A stretch of DNA of 64,000 bases, taken from Adineta vaga (Eukaryota > Rotifera). Below are positions 23,122 to 33,720 of the stretch, in pieces. The position numbers and the translations under genes are program-made. Each line of letters begins with the position of its first letter. Position 1 is the stretch's first letter. The stretch lies in NCBI GenBank assembly GCA_021613535.1, contig CP075493.1, forward strand, positions 14,570,001 through 14,634,000. The letters run 5' to 3'. A model generated the notes under the pieces. The model did not search any database. It had not been told where the DNA came from and saw only the letters and a list, made by a program, of their open reading frames with translations.

Positions 23122-23430
23122 TTGTCTGAAAGATTTCTTTTTGAGATCTATTTCTGTTGTCGACAAGAGGATTCTTTTAATTGTGTTACAATATTTGCTA
23201 CTTCTGAAGGAGATCCACCTTTTCTCTTTTCCACATCAGTTAATCGGCAGTCTAAAGATGATATGGTGAAAGAGGAAGTCATGAGACACGTGCTTTTTCT
23301 TCTAAAACTGTTACTACTCTTACAGAGATGCTGGAGGAGAAAACAAGAAAAGAAGAAAATGAATCAGTATATGATATAAAACGGACAAAGCAGATAAATT
23401 CATCTTCATTTCAAATATGGTTAATAGTAC
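23122..23430 (+). pseudogene. Possible degenerate coding remnant
   Basis: One frame reads SFNCVTIFATSEGDPPFLFSTSVNRQ and stays open to about 23280. A second frame then gives ETRAFSSKTVTTLTEMLEEKTRKEENES. The composition of both looks coding, but joining them needs a one-base shift and no ATG is visible. Product not recognised; it may belong to the 5' part of the Cdc37-like gene. Confidence 0.3.
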
Positions 23431-23519
23431 GTTATACGAAGGTTTAACAGCAAGAGTAAGAGCTGAATTTCGAAGTTTTATTGAAGTGTTCTAAACCATT
23501 GATTCTTTTCTAGATTGAT

Positions 23520-24386
23520 GCTGGTCGTTTACTTGAAGATATTCAAATTTACAACTTGATTACAGCACGACCGGAAGACAATGAAAAGGAAATTGAAAAA
23601 TCAAGATTGTTAGTAAAATTTATCAACACAGCATCAAATGCAACTTTCGAAGAGAACGTGAAAATTGAAGGTAATACGATACAATTTATGATTGTATGAA
23701 ACATTTCTTTTCATAGAACCTGTTAATTATGATGACGACGAAAATGATAGTGGTGAAGAAGACATTCAAACAAATCTCCTGGTTTATAGTTTTCGTCATA
23801 ATTCTAGTAATTTATTCTTAATTGTTTTATAGAAAAACTCGACAACGAACACAAAAACAAAGTTCGAACTTTTGGTGGTTTTATAAACTTTAAAAAGTCG
23901 AAAGAATTTCTCAAAGATTGTATACAACTAATCTCTGAAGAAACAATTTATGATATGGTCTTGTGGGCCATAAATATGGAAATGAGAGATGTAAAATCTG
24001 CTTTTTAATCTTATTTTATCCAATAAACAAAACTTATTCTAGGAGTTCACATCAACCGAACGCATTACACATCAAACGATGGTCCTCGAGTTTATTTTGA
24101 AATTAATGAAAACTAGTTCATCATTAGATCCATTTGATTGTGTACGAACATTCTTTACCAAGTAAGATCCATTAATCAATTTTATTCCAAAAGAAAAATG
24201 AACGTTTTGCTTAGAATGACGGCTAATGATGATCAAGAATATTCTAAAACACTTAGGAAGGAACTTCGTAAGCTTCGACGATTTGTTCATGATTATGCAA
24301 GAAAGAAAAATGATGAACTTGTTGAAAAAGAGTGGGTAAACACAGTCCAGTCAGACGAAATCAATAAAAATGCTTTTTTTTTTTAG
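23520..24386 (+). CDS. Divergent Cdc37-like (Hsp90 co-chaperone) gene, 5' structure unclear
   Basis: Cdc37 delivers kinase clients to Hsp90. The central and C-terminal parts match its Hsp90-binding region: KLDNEHKNKVRTFGGFINF, KEFLKDCIQLISEETIYDMV, HQTMVLEFILKLMKTSSSLDPFDCVRTFFTK and KTLRKELRKLRRFVHDYARKK, the counterparts of human HQTIVMQFILELAKSL, RQFFTK and ELEAFKERVRGRAK. Introns after about 23674, 23776, 23996 and 24161 are short GT-AG. The upstream exons (IDAGRLLEDIQIYNLITARPEDN, then an acidic stretch) join well to each other. The junction into KLDNEHK needs phase 2, however, and no such donor is seen. No convincing ATG or N-terminal kinase-binding motif was found. Ends at the TAG at 24384-24386. 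Degenerate paralogue, or mis-modelled by me. Confidence 0.6.
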
Positions 24387-24728
24387 ATAAGAACAAAAAC
24401 ATTCAAATGAAAAAATCTGACTTTCATTATCTGATTTTATTTCTAAGCTTTCTTTCGTCTTTGTCATATTATTTATCTGCAATAAAAATTCTTTTAATCT
24501 TCATAACTGAACATTATTATAATTCATATGCATATACATATATATGTACATATTTATGAATTCTACAAAAAGTACATCTAAAGAAAATCATGACTACATA
24601 GTATGACATCTATATAAATTTCTTTGCAAGCATTTTTTGATTGGTTCAATAAAAACTAAATAAATGACAATTGAAGTGAATTAATGACGCTGATAATAAT
24701 AATAATAATTTCAAAGAAAAAACAAGAG

Positions 24729-25579
24729 ATGGAGTTTGATCAACAGTGTATGTTTTATTACTTCAATAAAATATTTTTCTAAGAATTAACTTATTTATTT
24801 ATTAGTATTTATTAATGAATTAAGTCTAATAAAATCCAATAAATATATTGATGAATTAAATTTAACTAGTAAATATTCTACAGGAACAATTAATGATGAA
24901 AATGATAAAGATTTAAATATTAATATTGTTCAATGTTTAAATGAAGAAGTTCATAGTGTAAGACCATTTATTCAAACAACAAATGATGATCAGATTGTAC
25001 CAAAAAAATCATTTTTTCATCTAATTATTTACCGATCCAAGCAATTGTATCCTGTAAAATTCAATTTTTTGAATGAACTTTATTTCTTTATCTTTATTTA
25101 GATTGAAGGATCATTATTAAATGTAAATCAATGGAATAAATTAATCAGTTGGAATGTAAAAAACTTAAATAAACATTGGAAATTATTATATCAAGGAAGT
25201 CGTGATGGTTTTCATTCGAAAGATTTTCATCGTTTATGTGATGATCAAGGACCAACAATAACTGTCATTCGTACAAAACAAGGATATATTTGTGGATTTT
25301 CAAAATGATTCACATGCTTTTCTTTTTGCATTTTCAACAAATTCAGCAATAAAATATCCATTGATCGATCGTCATAGTAAATATTCTGTATGGAATAGTC
25401 CAACATATGGTCCGACATTTGGTCGTGGTGCTGATCTATTTATTTGTTCGGAAAGTAATTTAATTGGTGAATCATATTCAAAATTTCCTTCTTCATATCG
25501 TGATACGACTGGTCTAGGATGGAAATCCTTATCTGGAAAACAACAATTTCTTATTGATGAGATTGAAATTTATCATTAA
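24729..25579 (+). CDS. TLDc-domain protein with one frameshift
   Basis: Exons 24729-24747, 24806-25053 and 25102-25579. TLDc domains occur in oxidation-resistance and vacuolar-ATPase-regulating proteins. The domain is clear: HWKLLYQGSRDGFHSKDFHRLCDDQGPTITVI, then SHAFLFAFSTNSAIKYP, SVWNSPTYGPTFGRGADLFIC and GKQQFLIDEIEIYH at the very C-terminus. At about 25306 the frame changes by one base, exactly between GYICGFS and DSHAFLF. A single missing base in the expected codon after GFS would explain it, so this is either a recent inactivating mutation or a sequencing error. The residues before the domain are Asn/Asp-rich. The stop lies only 36 bp before the AVL9 start. Confidence 0.75.
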
Positions 25580-25615
25580 CAGTTTTTTTAACGAAAGGTT
25601 TTTATTGTTTTAGAT
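25580..25615 (+). promoter_or_regulatory. Short intercistronic gap with T-rich splice acceptor
   Basis: 36 bp separate the TLDc stop from the AVL9 ATG, and the gap ends TTTTTATTGTTTTAG followed by AT-ATG. A polypyrimidine tract and AG right before a start codon, with no donor nearby, is what a spliced-leader acceptor in an operon looks like. Bdelloids are reported to trans-splice. Inference only. Confidence 0.45.
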
Positions 25616-27783
25616 ATGATTTTAGACGATAATTCAACTTCATTAGTTGTTAATCTTCTAATCGTTGGATTTCATCATAAGAAAGGACATCAAGTAATTT
25701 TAATTTCCTTTTCAAATCATTACATGAAAATTGAATCTATGTCATCTTTAGATTGAATATAGTTATCCATTAATAAAAGAAAATTTAGATGAACAATGGT
25801 CAAATATATTATCATATGCATTACCAGATGGTGCACATAATCGAGATAAAGATTTAATTTATTTTCATATTCCATCATTAAATCAAGAAATGAATTCTCA
25901 ACAAACATTATTTGGCATTGCTTCATATAGACAAATCGATGCAAATGTACTTTCATTTGTATTTTGTTCGAAGATATTTCAAATCTTATGTTTTTCTTTA
26001 GTGTATTGTTAATAAAGAAGCAGATATAACAAGAAATTCCATTCAAAAAAGTGTCTGTCTTCTTTTAAGACAAGTAAAACTTTTGATTCATTCGTTTTCA
26101 TTTGACAAATTTTATGTTTATTTTAGCCTTTGTACGGAAATATAAGTGAAGAACTTGAATTATTAACTGAAAAATATTTCGAAGAAAAAGATTTTAGTAA
26201 AACAATAATCTTTGAAGAATTTGTTCAAAAATTGAATCTCAATTCACCAGTATTTGATATAAAATATTTTTCTGCTAAAGATTTATTTATTCGATATCGA
26301 CGAAAAACTTTAATTCTTTTTAAACTTATTTTATTACAAAAAAAAGTTCGTATTTTTATTTTCATTGAGTTGATTTATTTCATGTTTATTCTATAGGTTT
26401 TATTTATGTTATCACCAATTGAAAATTTAGTCAAAACAATTCTTACTCTAGTCTCATTAATTCCTGGTAAGAATTCCTGTTCATCAATTTTTTCCACTAC
26501 TTCTACTATCTTATTCTTATAGAATTGATTCCGCATGGTCTAAATGAATGTACATTACTTGGAGAAAAAGAAAATCTTCCACGATCGATTAGTTTAAATG
26601 ATACAGAAGATATTGTTTTCGATAAAAATTTCAATCAACAGTTAAATTTTGATCAAATTAAATTGAAAACTAAAGCAGATGACAATGATGAAGAAGGAGA
26701 AGTTTCATCCATCGATACGCAAGACAAAGAAAAGGAAGGTGAAGAAGAAGATCAACAAATAAAATTGAATTTAATGAAACGTGCAACATCACTGTCAGCT
26801 AAGTTATCTGATACATTCAATCGATTAACAACAACAACAACATCCACTCCAGCAAATCTTATTGCAAATTATTCACAAGATTATTTAAATCATCTTGATC
26901 AATTGCAGTTTCCATTACAATTATTTAACAAGGTTTGTTTAATCTTTGTACTTGTTCTAACATAAAAATTTGATGAAATTTAGAATAATCTTCTTCATCC
27001 ATATTTACCATTGAATAATCTTGATATATTAACGAATCGTAATGTTAGTTCATATATAATTGGTGCAAGTAATGGATTATTTCGTCAACAAACAACACAT
27101 GATGTTATTATGGTTGATAATGATGAAGATTTGCTTATTCAATCACCACAAGTAAAAAGTGAACTTCAATTAACAACAGCTGATTTGAGATTTTTACAAT
27201 TATTTGAAGAAGAAAATTCAGGTGTTAAAAATGAAGAAGAAATTCGTCGTTTATTTATAAATTATCTTTTATCATTAATGGCTGTTGCTCAAACACCAAG
27301 TTTGTTTTTTTTCGCAAAGAAATTTTCTTTCTTTTTAAAAAATGAATTTTTAATTGAATAGATGATGAAGCGATGAATGATTTTAATTATTCATTTGTGA
27401 AATCATTTCAAACTACAGAAGCATTTCGTTTGTGGCAATCGAAAGGACCATATCCATATTTTGATCAAATTATTCCAAGACATCCACAAGCTGGTCAACT
27501 TAATGTCACTGATGTAAAATTGCGTGTTGCTCAGTAAGATGTCATTGTATTTGAAGTATTTAATTTAAAATTTATTCTTTGTTTCAGTGTACTCGATGAT
27601 ACAGAAACGGGAAGAAAATTAAAAGGAGCATTTGAAGATACATCACATTTTATGGGAGAAAAATCTCGTGCCGCAACAAAAGTACTTGGTCAAGCAAAAA
27701 ATTCGATCTTTTCATCAGTTATTGGAACAATTAATCAAGGAAAACAATGGTTAAATAAACCACCACAAACACCATCCGAATAA
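25616..27783 (+). CDS. AVL9: AVL9 homologue, DENN-type trafficking protein
   Basis: Nine exons (25616-25693, 25752-25946, 26002-26073, 26127-26345, 26397-26466, 26523-26932, 26984-27299, 27362-27533, 27588-27783) sum to 1728 nt, giving 575 residues, all in frame. AVL9 acts in late secretory transport and cell polarity. Signature segments are VNLLIVGFHHKKGHQIEYSYP, ALPDGAHNRDKDLIYFHIP, FGIASYRQI, ADITRNSIQKSVCLL, PLYGNISEELELLTEKYFEEKDFS and RRKTLILFKLILLQKKVLFMLSP, followed by LVSLIPELIPHGLNEC. A variable acidic linker (about 255-320) and a C-terminal end with FRLWQSKGPYPYFDQIIP and GRKLKGAFEDTSHFMGEKS complete the protein. Length is close to the human protein. Confidence 0.95.
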
Positions 27784-28529
27784 AGGAAAACGTGCAATTT
27801 TCTTTCTTTTTTTCTTCTTCCAATAAATTTTAATTCTTTAACATCAATATTAGAATGTCTTCAAGTAATAAAAGATGATACTTTTTTTTGATTATCTAGA
27901 CAAGAACTAACTAGCAACATAAATCCTCGTCATCTAGTTATTTCTTTAAAATAGAAAGCAAGCTTCTGTTTCTTACACAATCGATAATCATATGTTAAAA
28001 TTGCTGTAAGAAAGGATAAAAGAAAATAATACATGCATACAGAAATATTCATGGTCATACTTCATTGAGTGTTTTCCTGAAGAAAACTGTAATACATAAG
28101 TTCTATGTGGATCTATTTTATGTATATATAAAATAGAATTTATTGGTATTTCATTCATTCTGATCAGTTTTATTATTTTCTTCTTGATTTAGTAAAGGTC
28201 TTTTATCAATAAAAGTATATTTTACTGCAAATATTATGATTTAATGCTGATCAAATAGTTCTTGTTAAAAAATAATTCACATAGAAATAGAAATATATCT
28301 CTATTTCTTTTATTAAATGTATTCTACGAACAGAGGATTTATACGGAATTTGACAAACTAACTATGTTGCCAAGAATTAGAAGTAGTTTTCTTTCTCTCA
28401 TTGCTATTGTCGAACATTGAGAATGAAAAGTATCTGATTAAGAAGAATTTCATCATTATCTATTTTAGAAAAATTAATGATATTAATTGTTGTTCATAAG
28501 TTTTAAGAATATGATCACAGCTATAAACT
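27784..28529. other. Intergenic between convergent genes
   Basis: No gene seen; AT-rich. AATAAA-like motifs just after 27820 may serve the AVL9 transcript end. Confidence 0.5.
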
Positions 28530-28941
28530 TTAGTTGCTGAGAAAGCTTTTGAGTATAATGCTATATAATGAGACCATGATGGCAGGTAATGGAGCAGCAG
28601 GTTGGTCCAATTGCTGAAAAAGACGTCCCAACTGATATGTTGCTTCTTGACCAATTTGTACAGCAATAACATGACCAATAAATACACATATCTGGACTGT
28701 TATTGATGATAATGAAGGTACTATCGATAAAAGCATTAAATTGAGTATGAAAAAATCATCGAGACCGAGACATGCATTATCACCTTTTACATGTAATATA
28801 TTTTCATTAGGATTCCAAGTAATGTAATATTGAGCTGGTCTTGATGTGTCGTCATTGGTTAAATCCGATGTATCGACAGGTGGTGAATCTTCGATTGTTT
28901 TCGAACTATAATAAGCTCCTTCAGGATGCAGACATTGAAAT
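28530..28941 (-). CDS. Last exon of an unrecognised membrane protein
   Basis: After an acceptor at about 28942 (TATATATAG) the minus strand encodes FQCLHPEGAYYSS, PAQYYITWNPNENILHVKG and DNACLGLDDFFILNLMLLSI, then a membrane-like stretch (PSLSSITVQICVFIGHVIAV), QIGQEATYQLGRLFQQLDQP and AAPLPAIMVSLYSIIL before the stop at 28530. Two hydrophobic segments suggest a multi-pass protein. I could not join upstream exons, so the gene may be partial or degenerate. Family not recognised. Confidence 0.45.
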
Positions 28942-29445
28942 CTATATATATGAAAAAGAAATCTTCTAAAAAGTAAAATAATCGATGGGATTCATTTTCT
29001 TTGATAATCAGTTCACATATAATGTCTTTCCTAAAAAAATGAGTTCCATCTGATAGTGCTATCGATTGGAAACATTTCTTATAATTTCACGTAGAAAAAT
29101 ATATTAGATATTTACATCATATACAAATAATTCATCTTGTTGAGAAAACATTTGACTCTTAACAAGTAAATGTCGATCGGAACTTCTGATCGTATAGCGA
29201 TTGCAAAGTATATTCAAAACAAACAGTAAAAAATTGATTATTCATCGAATAGACTATGGTGATTATCATAGAAATAATTGTCTATTCAAGATAACAGGAA
29301 TCTTTTATTCGAATCTATGGAAAGTATAAAATCCATTTTTTCTTTTTATATTTATTTCTCTCGAATACAGTATTAACCATCTTATGCCTAAAAATTGACG
29401 TTTTTCGAGTTTTTTCATAGAAATCTTAATTAACTTCTTCAATAC
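28942..29445. other. Spacer or intron, nothing recognisable
   Basis: No coding segment that joins to the 28530-28941 exon was found. Confidence 0.4.
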
Positions 29446-30060
29446 CTACATGTCTCTAATAGAAAACATCCAAAAATATACCCAATGAACATGTGATGGA
29501 AAATAAGAAAATAAAATATCATAAAAAATCCATGCGTTACAGGACATCAATAAACATAACCATCCTCGATAGAGAGTTAACGATGATATTAGCAATTCTT
29601 CTAGTTCCCATTTATCAGTAATAAACATCAATTGCCAAATGAATACATACATGGTAAATATATCAAGTTTATAATCAAGATGATAATTGTCGAAAAAACG
29701 AGCCAAACAGCAATTATTGTATATATTAAAGGATAAATATAATATAGTATTTTCTTCTTATCGAACAAATAGAAAATTGTTAATAATAAAATCATTATTA
29801 CTCTAAATAAATTGCCAAAAATCTTCGGATCAATATCCCACACATATTCACATGAATCTTTGTTTACTACAAAATAACAAAATGTGACAAAAAGAACAAA
29901 ATATTGTTGTGGTAAATTCACTTTGATTTTTATTTAATAAACAGCGTATATAAAGACACATATCACGTATTGAATCGACGAATAGTCTTTGAAAAATGAA
30001 ATTAGTTGCTCGTGTATTTTTCAAATTATACTTCAATAAAAATGTTATTGTCATGCGCAA
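29446..30060 (-). pseudogene. Degenerate multi-pass membrane protein remnant
   Basis: Overlapping minus-strand frames each give membrane-like sequence. At 29628-29921 FVLFVTFCYFVV and NLFRVIMILLLTIFYLF lead into IYPLIYTIIAVWLVFSTIIIL. At 29446-29706 another frame gives DIFTMYVFIWQLMFITDKWE and SLTLYRGWLCLLMSC. A frameshift near 29690 would join them. No ATG suits the first frame. Not a recognised family. Confidence 0.35.
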
Positions 30061-30668
30061 TTTGAAGCAACGTCAACAATATTGATATTTATCACAAAGC
30101 GGATCAGTTAGCTTTTTTATTTAAATAATTGTTGGTAGAAATAAGGTGGATAATTATAATTTTTATCATAACAAAAGGATCAATACAACTATACCTAAAG
30201 ATTTTACTTTTCAGTTGAAATGCCATGAAAACATTGGATTATTCTTTTCTGTATCAGATTCCCTAGAGAAGATATTCTTGCAAGTTTTTTATAAGCATTA
30301 TATCAAGAGAAATTCTCCGTGTCGATGCTGTATAATTCATATCGACATGTGAAATTCACAATTTTGCAGAATTCTAGTGATTTTTCCATTTACAAGTTCC
30401 ATTAAGAATGCATATAAATAAGAACTCACAATTTGTGTTTAAAGATACATTCGTCAAGTAATAAATACATTCATAGAGATATCTCCGATAAAATAGAAAT
30501 CGTTCAAATGTACTAGCAACAATCCTTACTACTGCATACAAGCTCTTAAAGTCTATTTCAATGTGTCTACAGTTTAGAAGCTCTAATATAAATAAGTCCT
30601 AATGGTGAAACATGTTTGTTTTTCAAATAATAATTGACAAAAAATTTACAAGTGAACAATGATGAGAT
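30061..30668. other. Spacer
   Basis: No gene seen. The edge toward 30669 is the start of the duplicated TADA2B-related array. Confidence 0.5.
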
Positions 30669-31130
30669 TTAAACATCATAGAATTGTTCATCCATTGAAT
30701 TTGAATTCAATTTTCTTCTTTTATTTGGTGATGTTTGTTGAACAACAAGTTGATGTCGTGTTAACATTCGATTCGTCTTTGGTGTCGATTGATCCGATGG
30801 ATCAAATCTAAATTTTCAAAGGAGAACATTTTTTACACGAAATATTTATCTTCTCTTTGCCTTACTTTGTTCCACCATTTGTATGATTAGACGATTTTTT
30901 ATTATGTGGAGAATTTCTCTACAAGATTTAGATCAATAGAATGGAAAAACATAAAGTCGAATCAAATACCGTTGGTTTTTTCTCTGAATTAGGATGAGGT
31001 GGTGTGTGACTTCGTGTTCGTGAAGCGACCGTTGATTGATTTTCACCTATTCGAGGTGTTGATAATTGATCGGTTTCATTTTGTTTCCTCTGATAAATTT
31101 TCGTGCGGCTACTTTATCGAACACCTTTTA
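30669..31130 (-). pseudogene. TADA2B-like copy C, 3' relic
   Basis: Nearly identical to the last three exons of copies A and B (GENQSTVASRTRSHTPPH, NSPHNKKSSNHTNGG, TPKTNRMLTRHQLVVQQ, SMDEQFYDV and stop at 30669). At about 31078 it jumps directly to sequence (ATAAATTTTCGTGCGGCTAC) that in copy A lies upstream of the first exon, near 35668-35700. Everything between, including the ZZ, SANT and SWIRM-like regions, is deleted. Confidence 0.85.
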
Positions 31131-31343
31131 GAAATGATTCTAGGTAATTTTTAAAGTTTTAGATTTGATTAGTTCATTCTACTATTCAAGAAATAATTGA
31201 CAAAATCGACAATATGATCTGATCATTCGTTAGAAGAATTTATGTTTTTTTCTAAAAGTAGTCTTGGTTCTTTATTGAAATAGTAAAATAAAAAAATGTA
31301 TGTGTTTTCAGAGAACAAGAAGAAATGAATGTCAGCTCATATT

Positions 31344-31905
31344 CTATTTGTCTACGAAATGCATCAAATAAATAGACATTAATAATTTGATTAATGTAAC
31401 AGATATTAGACCAAGAAGTGATATTCCTGTATTCCATATTGTTTCTGTAGCGTTTAGACCACTGCGCACGATATTTTGACGTTTATATTTAATTTCCATG
31501 AATCTATTGACCAATTGATCCAATATATATCCCATCAACCAGTTGATTGCAAAACTAATAATAGGAATAGGGATTAATGCATCCATTAATAATTCAATAA
31601 TAAGAAGATCAAAAAAGGATGCAATTAATATGATAAATCGAAAAAGTATGTTATATTTGAAAAGCACCTTCATATGAAATTGAATATCAAATGTATTTAA
31701 TTTATCTTGTGCGTTTCTTACGATAACCAGTAATTTTCGATAAACATGATAAATCACTATGATGATATACTGAACAAAAATGAACAATACGATAATAAAC
31801 CAATGTAGGTTTTCTTGTATGAATTTTGCTGCTCGTTCGTAATTCTAAAAGACACGACAATGTTTAATGTATTATTCAGCATAAAATACTTTTTACCATT
31901 CATAC
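31344..31905 (-). CDS. Small membrane protein X', copy 1
   Basis: Exon 1 contributes only the ATG (ATGAATG|gtaaaa context at about 31898). After a 50-bp intron exon 2 begins NYERAAKFIQENLHW and continues to the stop at 31344. Three or four hydrophobic segments are visible: FIFVQYIIIVIYHVY, ILFRFIILIASFFDLLIIELL, PIPIISFAINWLMGYILDQLV and GISLLGLISVTLIKLLMSIYL. A Lys/Arg-rich loop (KYKRQNIVR) lies before the last one. Its paralogue at 35978-36525 has the same exon pattern but much lower identity. Family unknown. Confidence 0.6.
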
Positions 31906-32382
31906 AACGTGGACCTGAATGTGAAATGAAATCTTCTATCTGAAGATATATGAAAAGGAGGAAAATATGGATATAATTAAATAACGAATGAAATTCTTCT
32001 TCGTCATACTTAGATGACAGTATATGTATAGATAGTGTTTTCCTTTCATATTCTTCTCATGTAAGAAAAGCAGCTGATAACTAGATTCAAATCGACTTTT
32101 TCGTCACAAAAAACCGAAAATCGATTAAAAATATTGTTGAAAAAATTTTTCTGAAAAATTTGATTTTAAATAGAGAAAATTCGACATTCTTATTAGTCAC
32201 ATATAAACGTAATTTCTATCTGATAAAAAACTGTAAAAATTTAAGTACAAATTCCAAATATCAGTGCATGTTGATGAGAATTATCTCTAGTTTATTTTGA
32301 CAATACGAATAATATAAAGAAACAATCATCACTTCAAGATTTGAATTTATTTTTACAATTTCATCTAATTAAATGACTTATA

Positions 32383-33018
32383 TCACATCTTGAAATTAGG
32401 ATTGCACCAGAACTGGACGCAAAACCACTGGACACCATTGATTGCTGACAAAGGGTGTGTTTCGGCATATCGCATTCCAATGAATAGTAGTACTTTTTGT
32501 GCAATTATCAAACGATGAGCTGACGGTCTAGGTAGGTTGGAGGGGTTAAAATCAGATAAAATGTCGGATAGATCGATCAAGACGAGCACAAATGATAGGC
32601 CAAAAGAAGCTTCTATTATCCAACGATAAAAAGTCATCAGCGTGATAGTATGAAAAGTGTTGGTGCACCGCATCCATGAGCACAAAGCTGCAGCGATCAC
32701 ATAAACAAATATTAATGCAATTTGTTTTAACAAAATATAACAACGAAAATGAGGATATTCTACATTTGAATTAATTCTATCAAAATCAATTTCGTGTGGA
32801 GGACGATCGCAAAACATTTCTTTGTAAAAAACATTAATAAAATATATCGGCATAGTTATACAATTTGAGAAAAAACATTCAATAAAGAATGAATACATAA
32901 TTTGTGATTGTAGCCACAGATACATATTTGTGAAACATATTGGCAATTCGATCCTTGTTTCATTGTTTGTTGCTTCATACGTATTGAGAACCATATTCAT
33001 TCTGTTATCGAACAACAT
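32383..33018 (-). CDS. 211-residue membrane protein X, copy 1
   Basis: Intact single-exon frame starting MLFDNRMNMVLNTYEATNNE and ending QWFCVQFWCNPNFKM. Hydrophobic segments include FFSNCITMPIYFINVFY, QIALIFVYVIAAALCSW, TLMTFYRWIIEASFGLSFVLV and a weaker LIIAQKVLLFIGM. No signal peptide. It may be one exon of a larger gene continuing toward X', since X' lies just downstream on the same strand, but each has its own ATG. Copy 2 at 37025-37660 is close to 90% identical by eye. Not recognised. Confidence 0.6.
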   Translation of the reverse strand: MLFDNRMNMVLNTYEATNNETRIELPICFTNMYLWLQSQIMYSFFIECFFSNCITMPIYFINVFYKEMFCDRPPHEIDFDRINSNVEYPHFRCYILLKQIALIFVYVIAAALCSWMRCTNTFHTITLMTFYRWIIEASFGLSFVLVLIDLSDILSDFNPSNLPRPSAHRLIIAQKVLLFIGMRYAETHPLSAINGVQWFCVQFWCNPNFKM

Positions 33019-33720
33019 TGATCAGAGAAAAAAATGAATGTCAAATTGAGTGAGTTCATACTATATATATGAATTCCTTTGTGCTTATTCGTCTGCATCT
33101 TTATCAAGAGGTAACATTGTTGACTATGCCGACCAGACTGAACAAAAACAATCCAATGGAAACATGCGATATATATTCGTCGGCTAACTTACGTCACATT
33201 CGATAGCAATATTATTTACGACATCATGTCAATATCAAACGAAGCACAACGTGTACAACGTAATAATATAATTTTTTCCTTCAAACTGACTTCTGCAGAT
33301 TCATATTTTTAGCTGTGCCATAGAGAAGGCTAAAAGAAAGTCATTATTTTCAATCTATTGTAATAGGAAATTTATTTTTCTTTTATTGAAAATCAGTGAG
33401 GACGTTAAACCATGTATCCTTAAAATTGAATTTTTATATTTTTAATTAAATTATTAAGCTGAATCACGCTTCAGCATTTAACTCAACTGTAATCAATAAA
33501 AAACTTCCGGCTGATGCGATAGTTATAGTAAATCACCATGGAAATATCATCAGGTTCGTCTTGATTCAACCTACACCATCTTTCAATCAGATGATTATAT
33601 GTCCAAATAAGATCAATATCTACGTCTTATCGACGTTAGTTATAAGGAAAATCTGTTTATTTGTTTTTCAAATAATAATGGAAATGAAATGTACAAGACG
33701 AAAAGAAAAATGATATGTAT
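33019..33720. other. Spacer between X copy 1 and TADA2B-like copy A
   Basis: No gene. Almost the same sequence recurs at 37661-38361 as part of the tandem duplication, so its conservation is due to recent copying. Confidence 0.7.
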
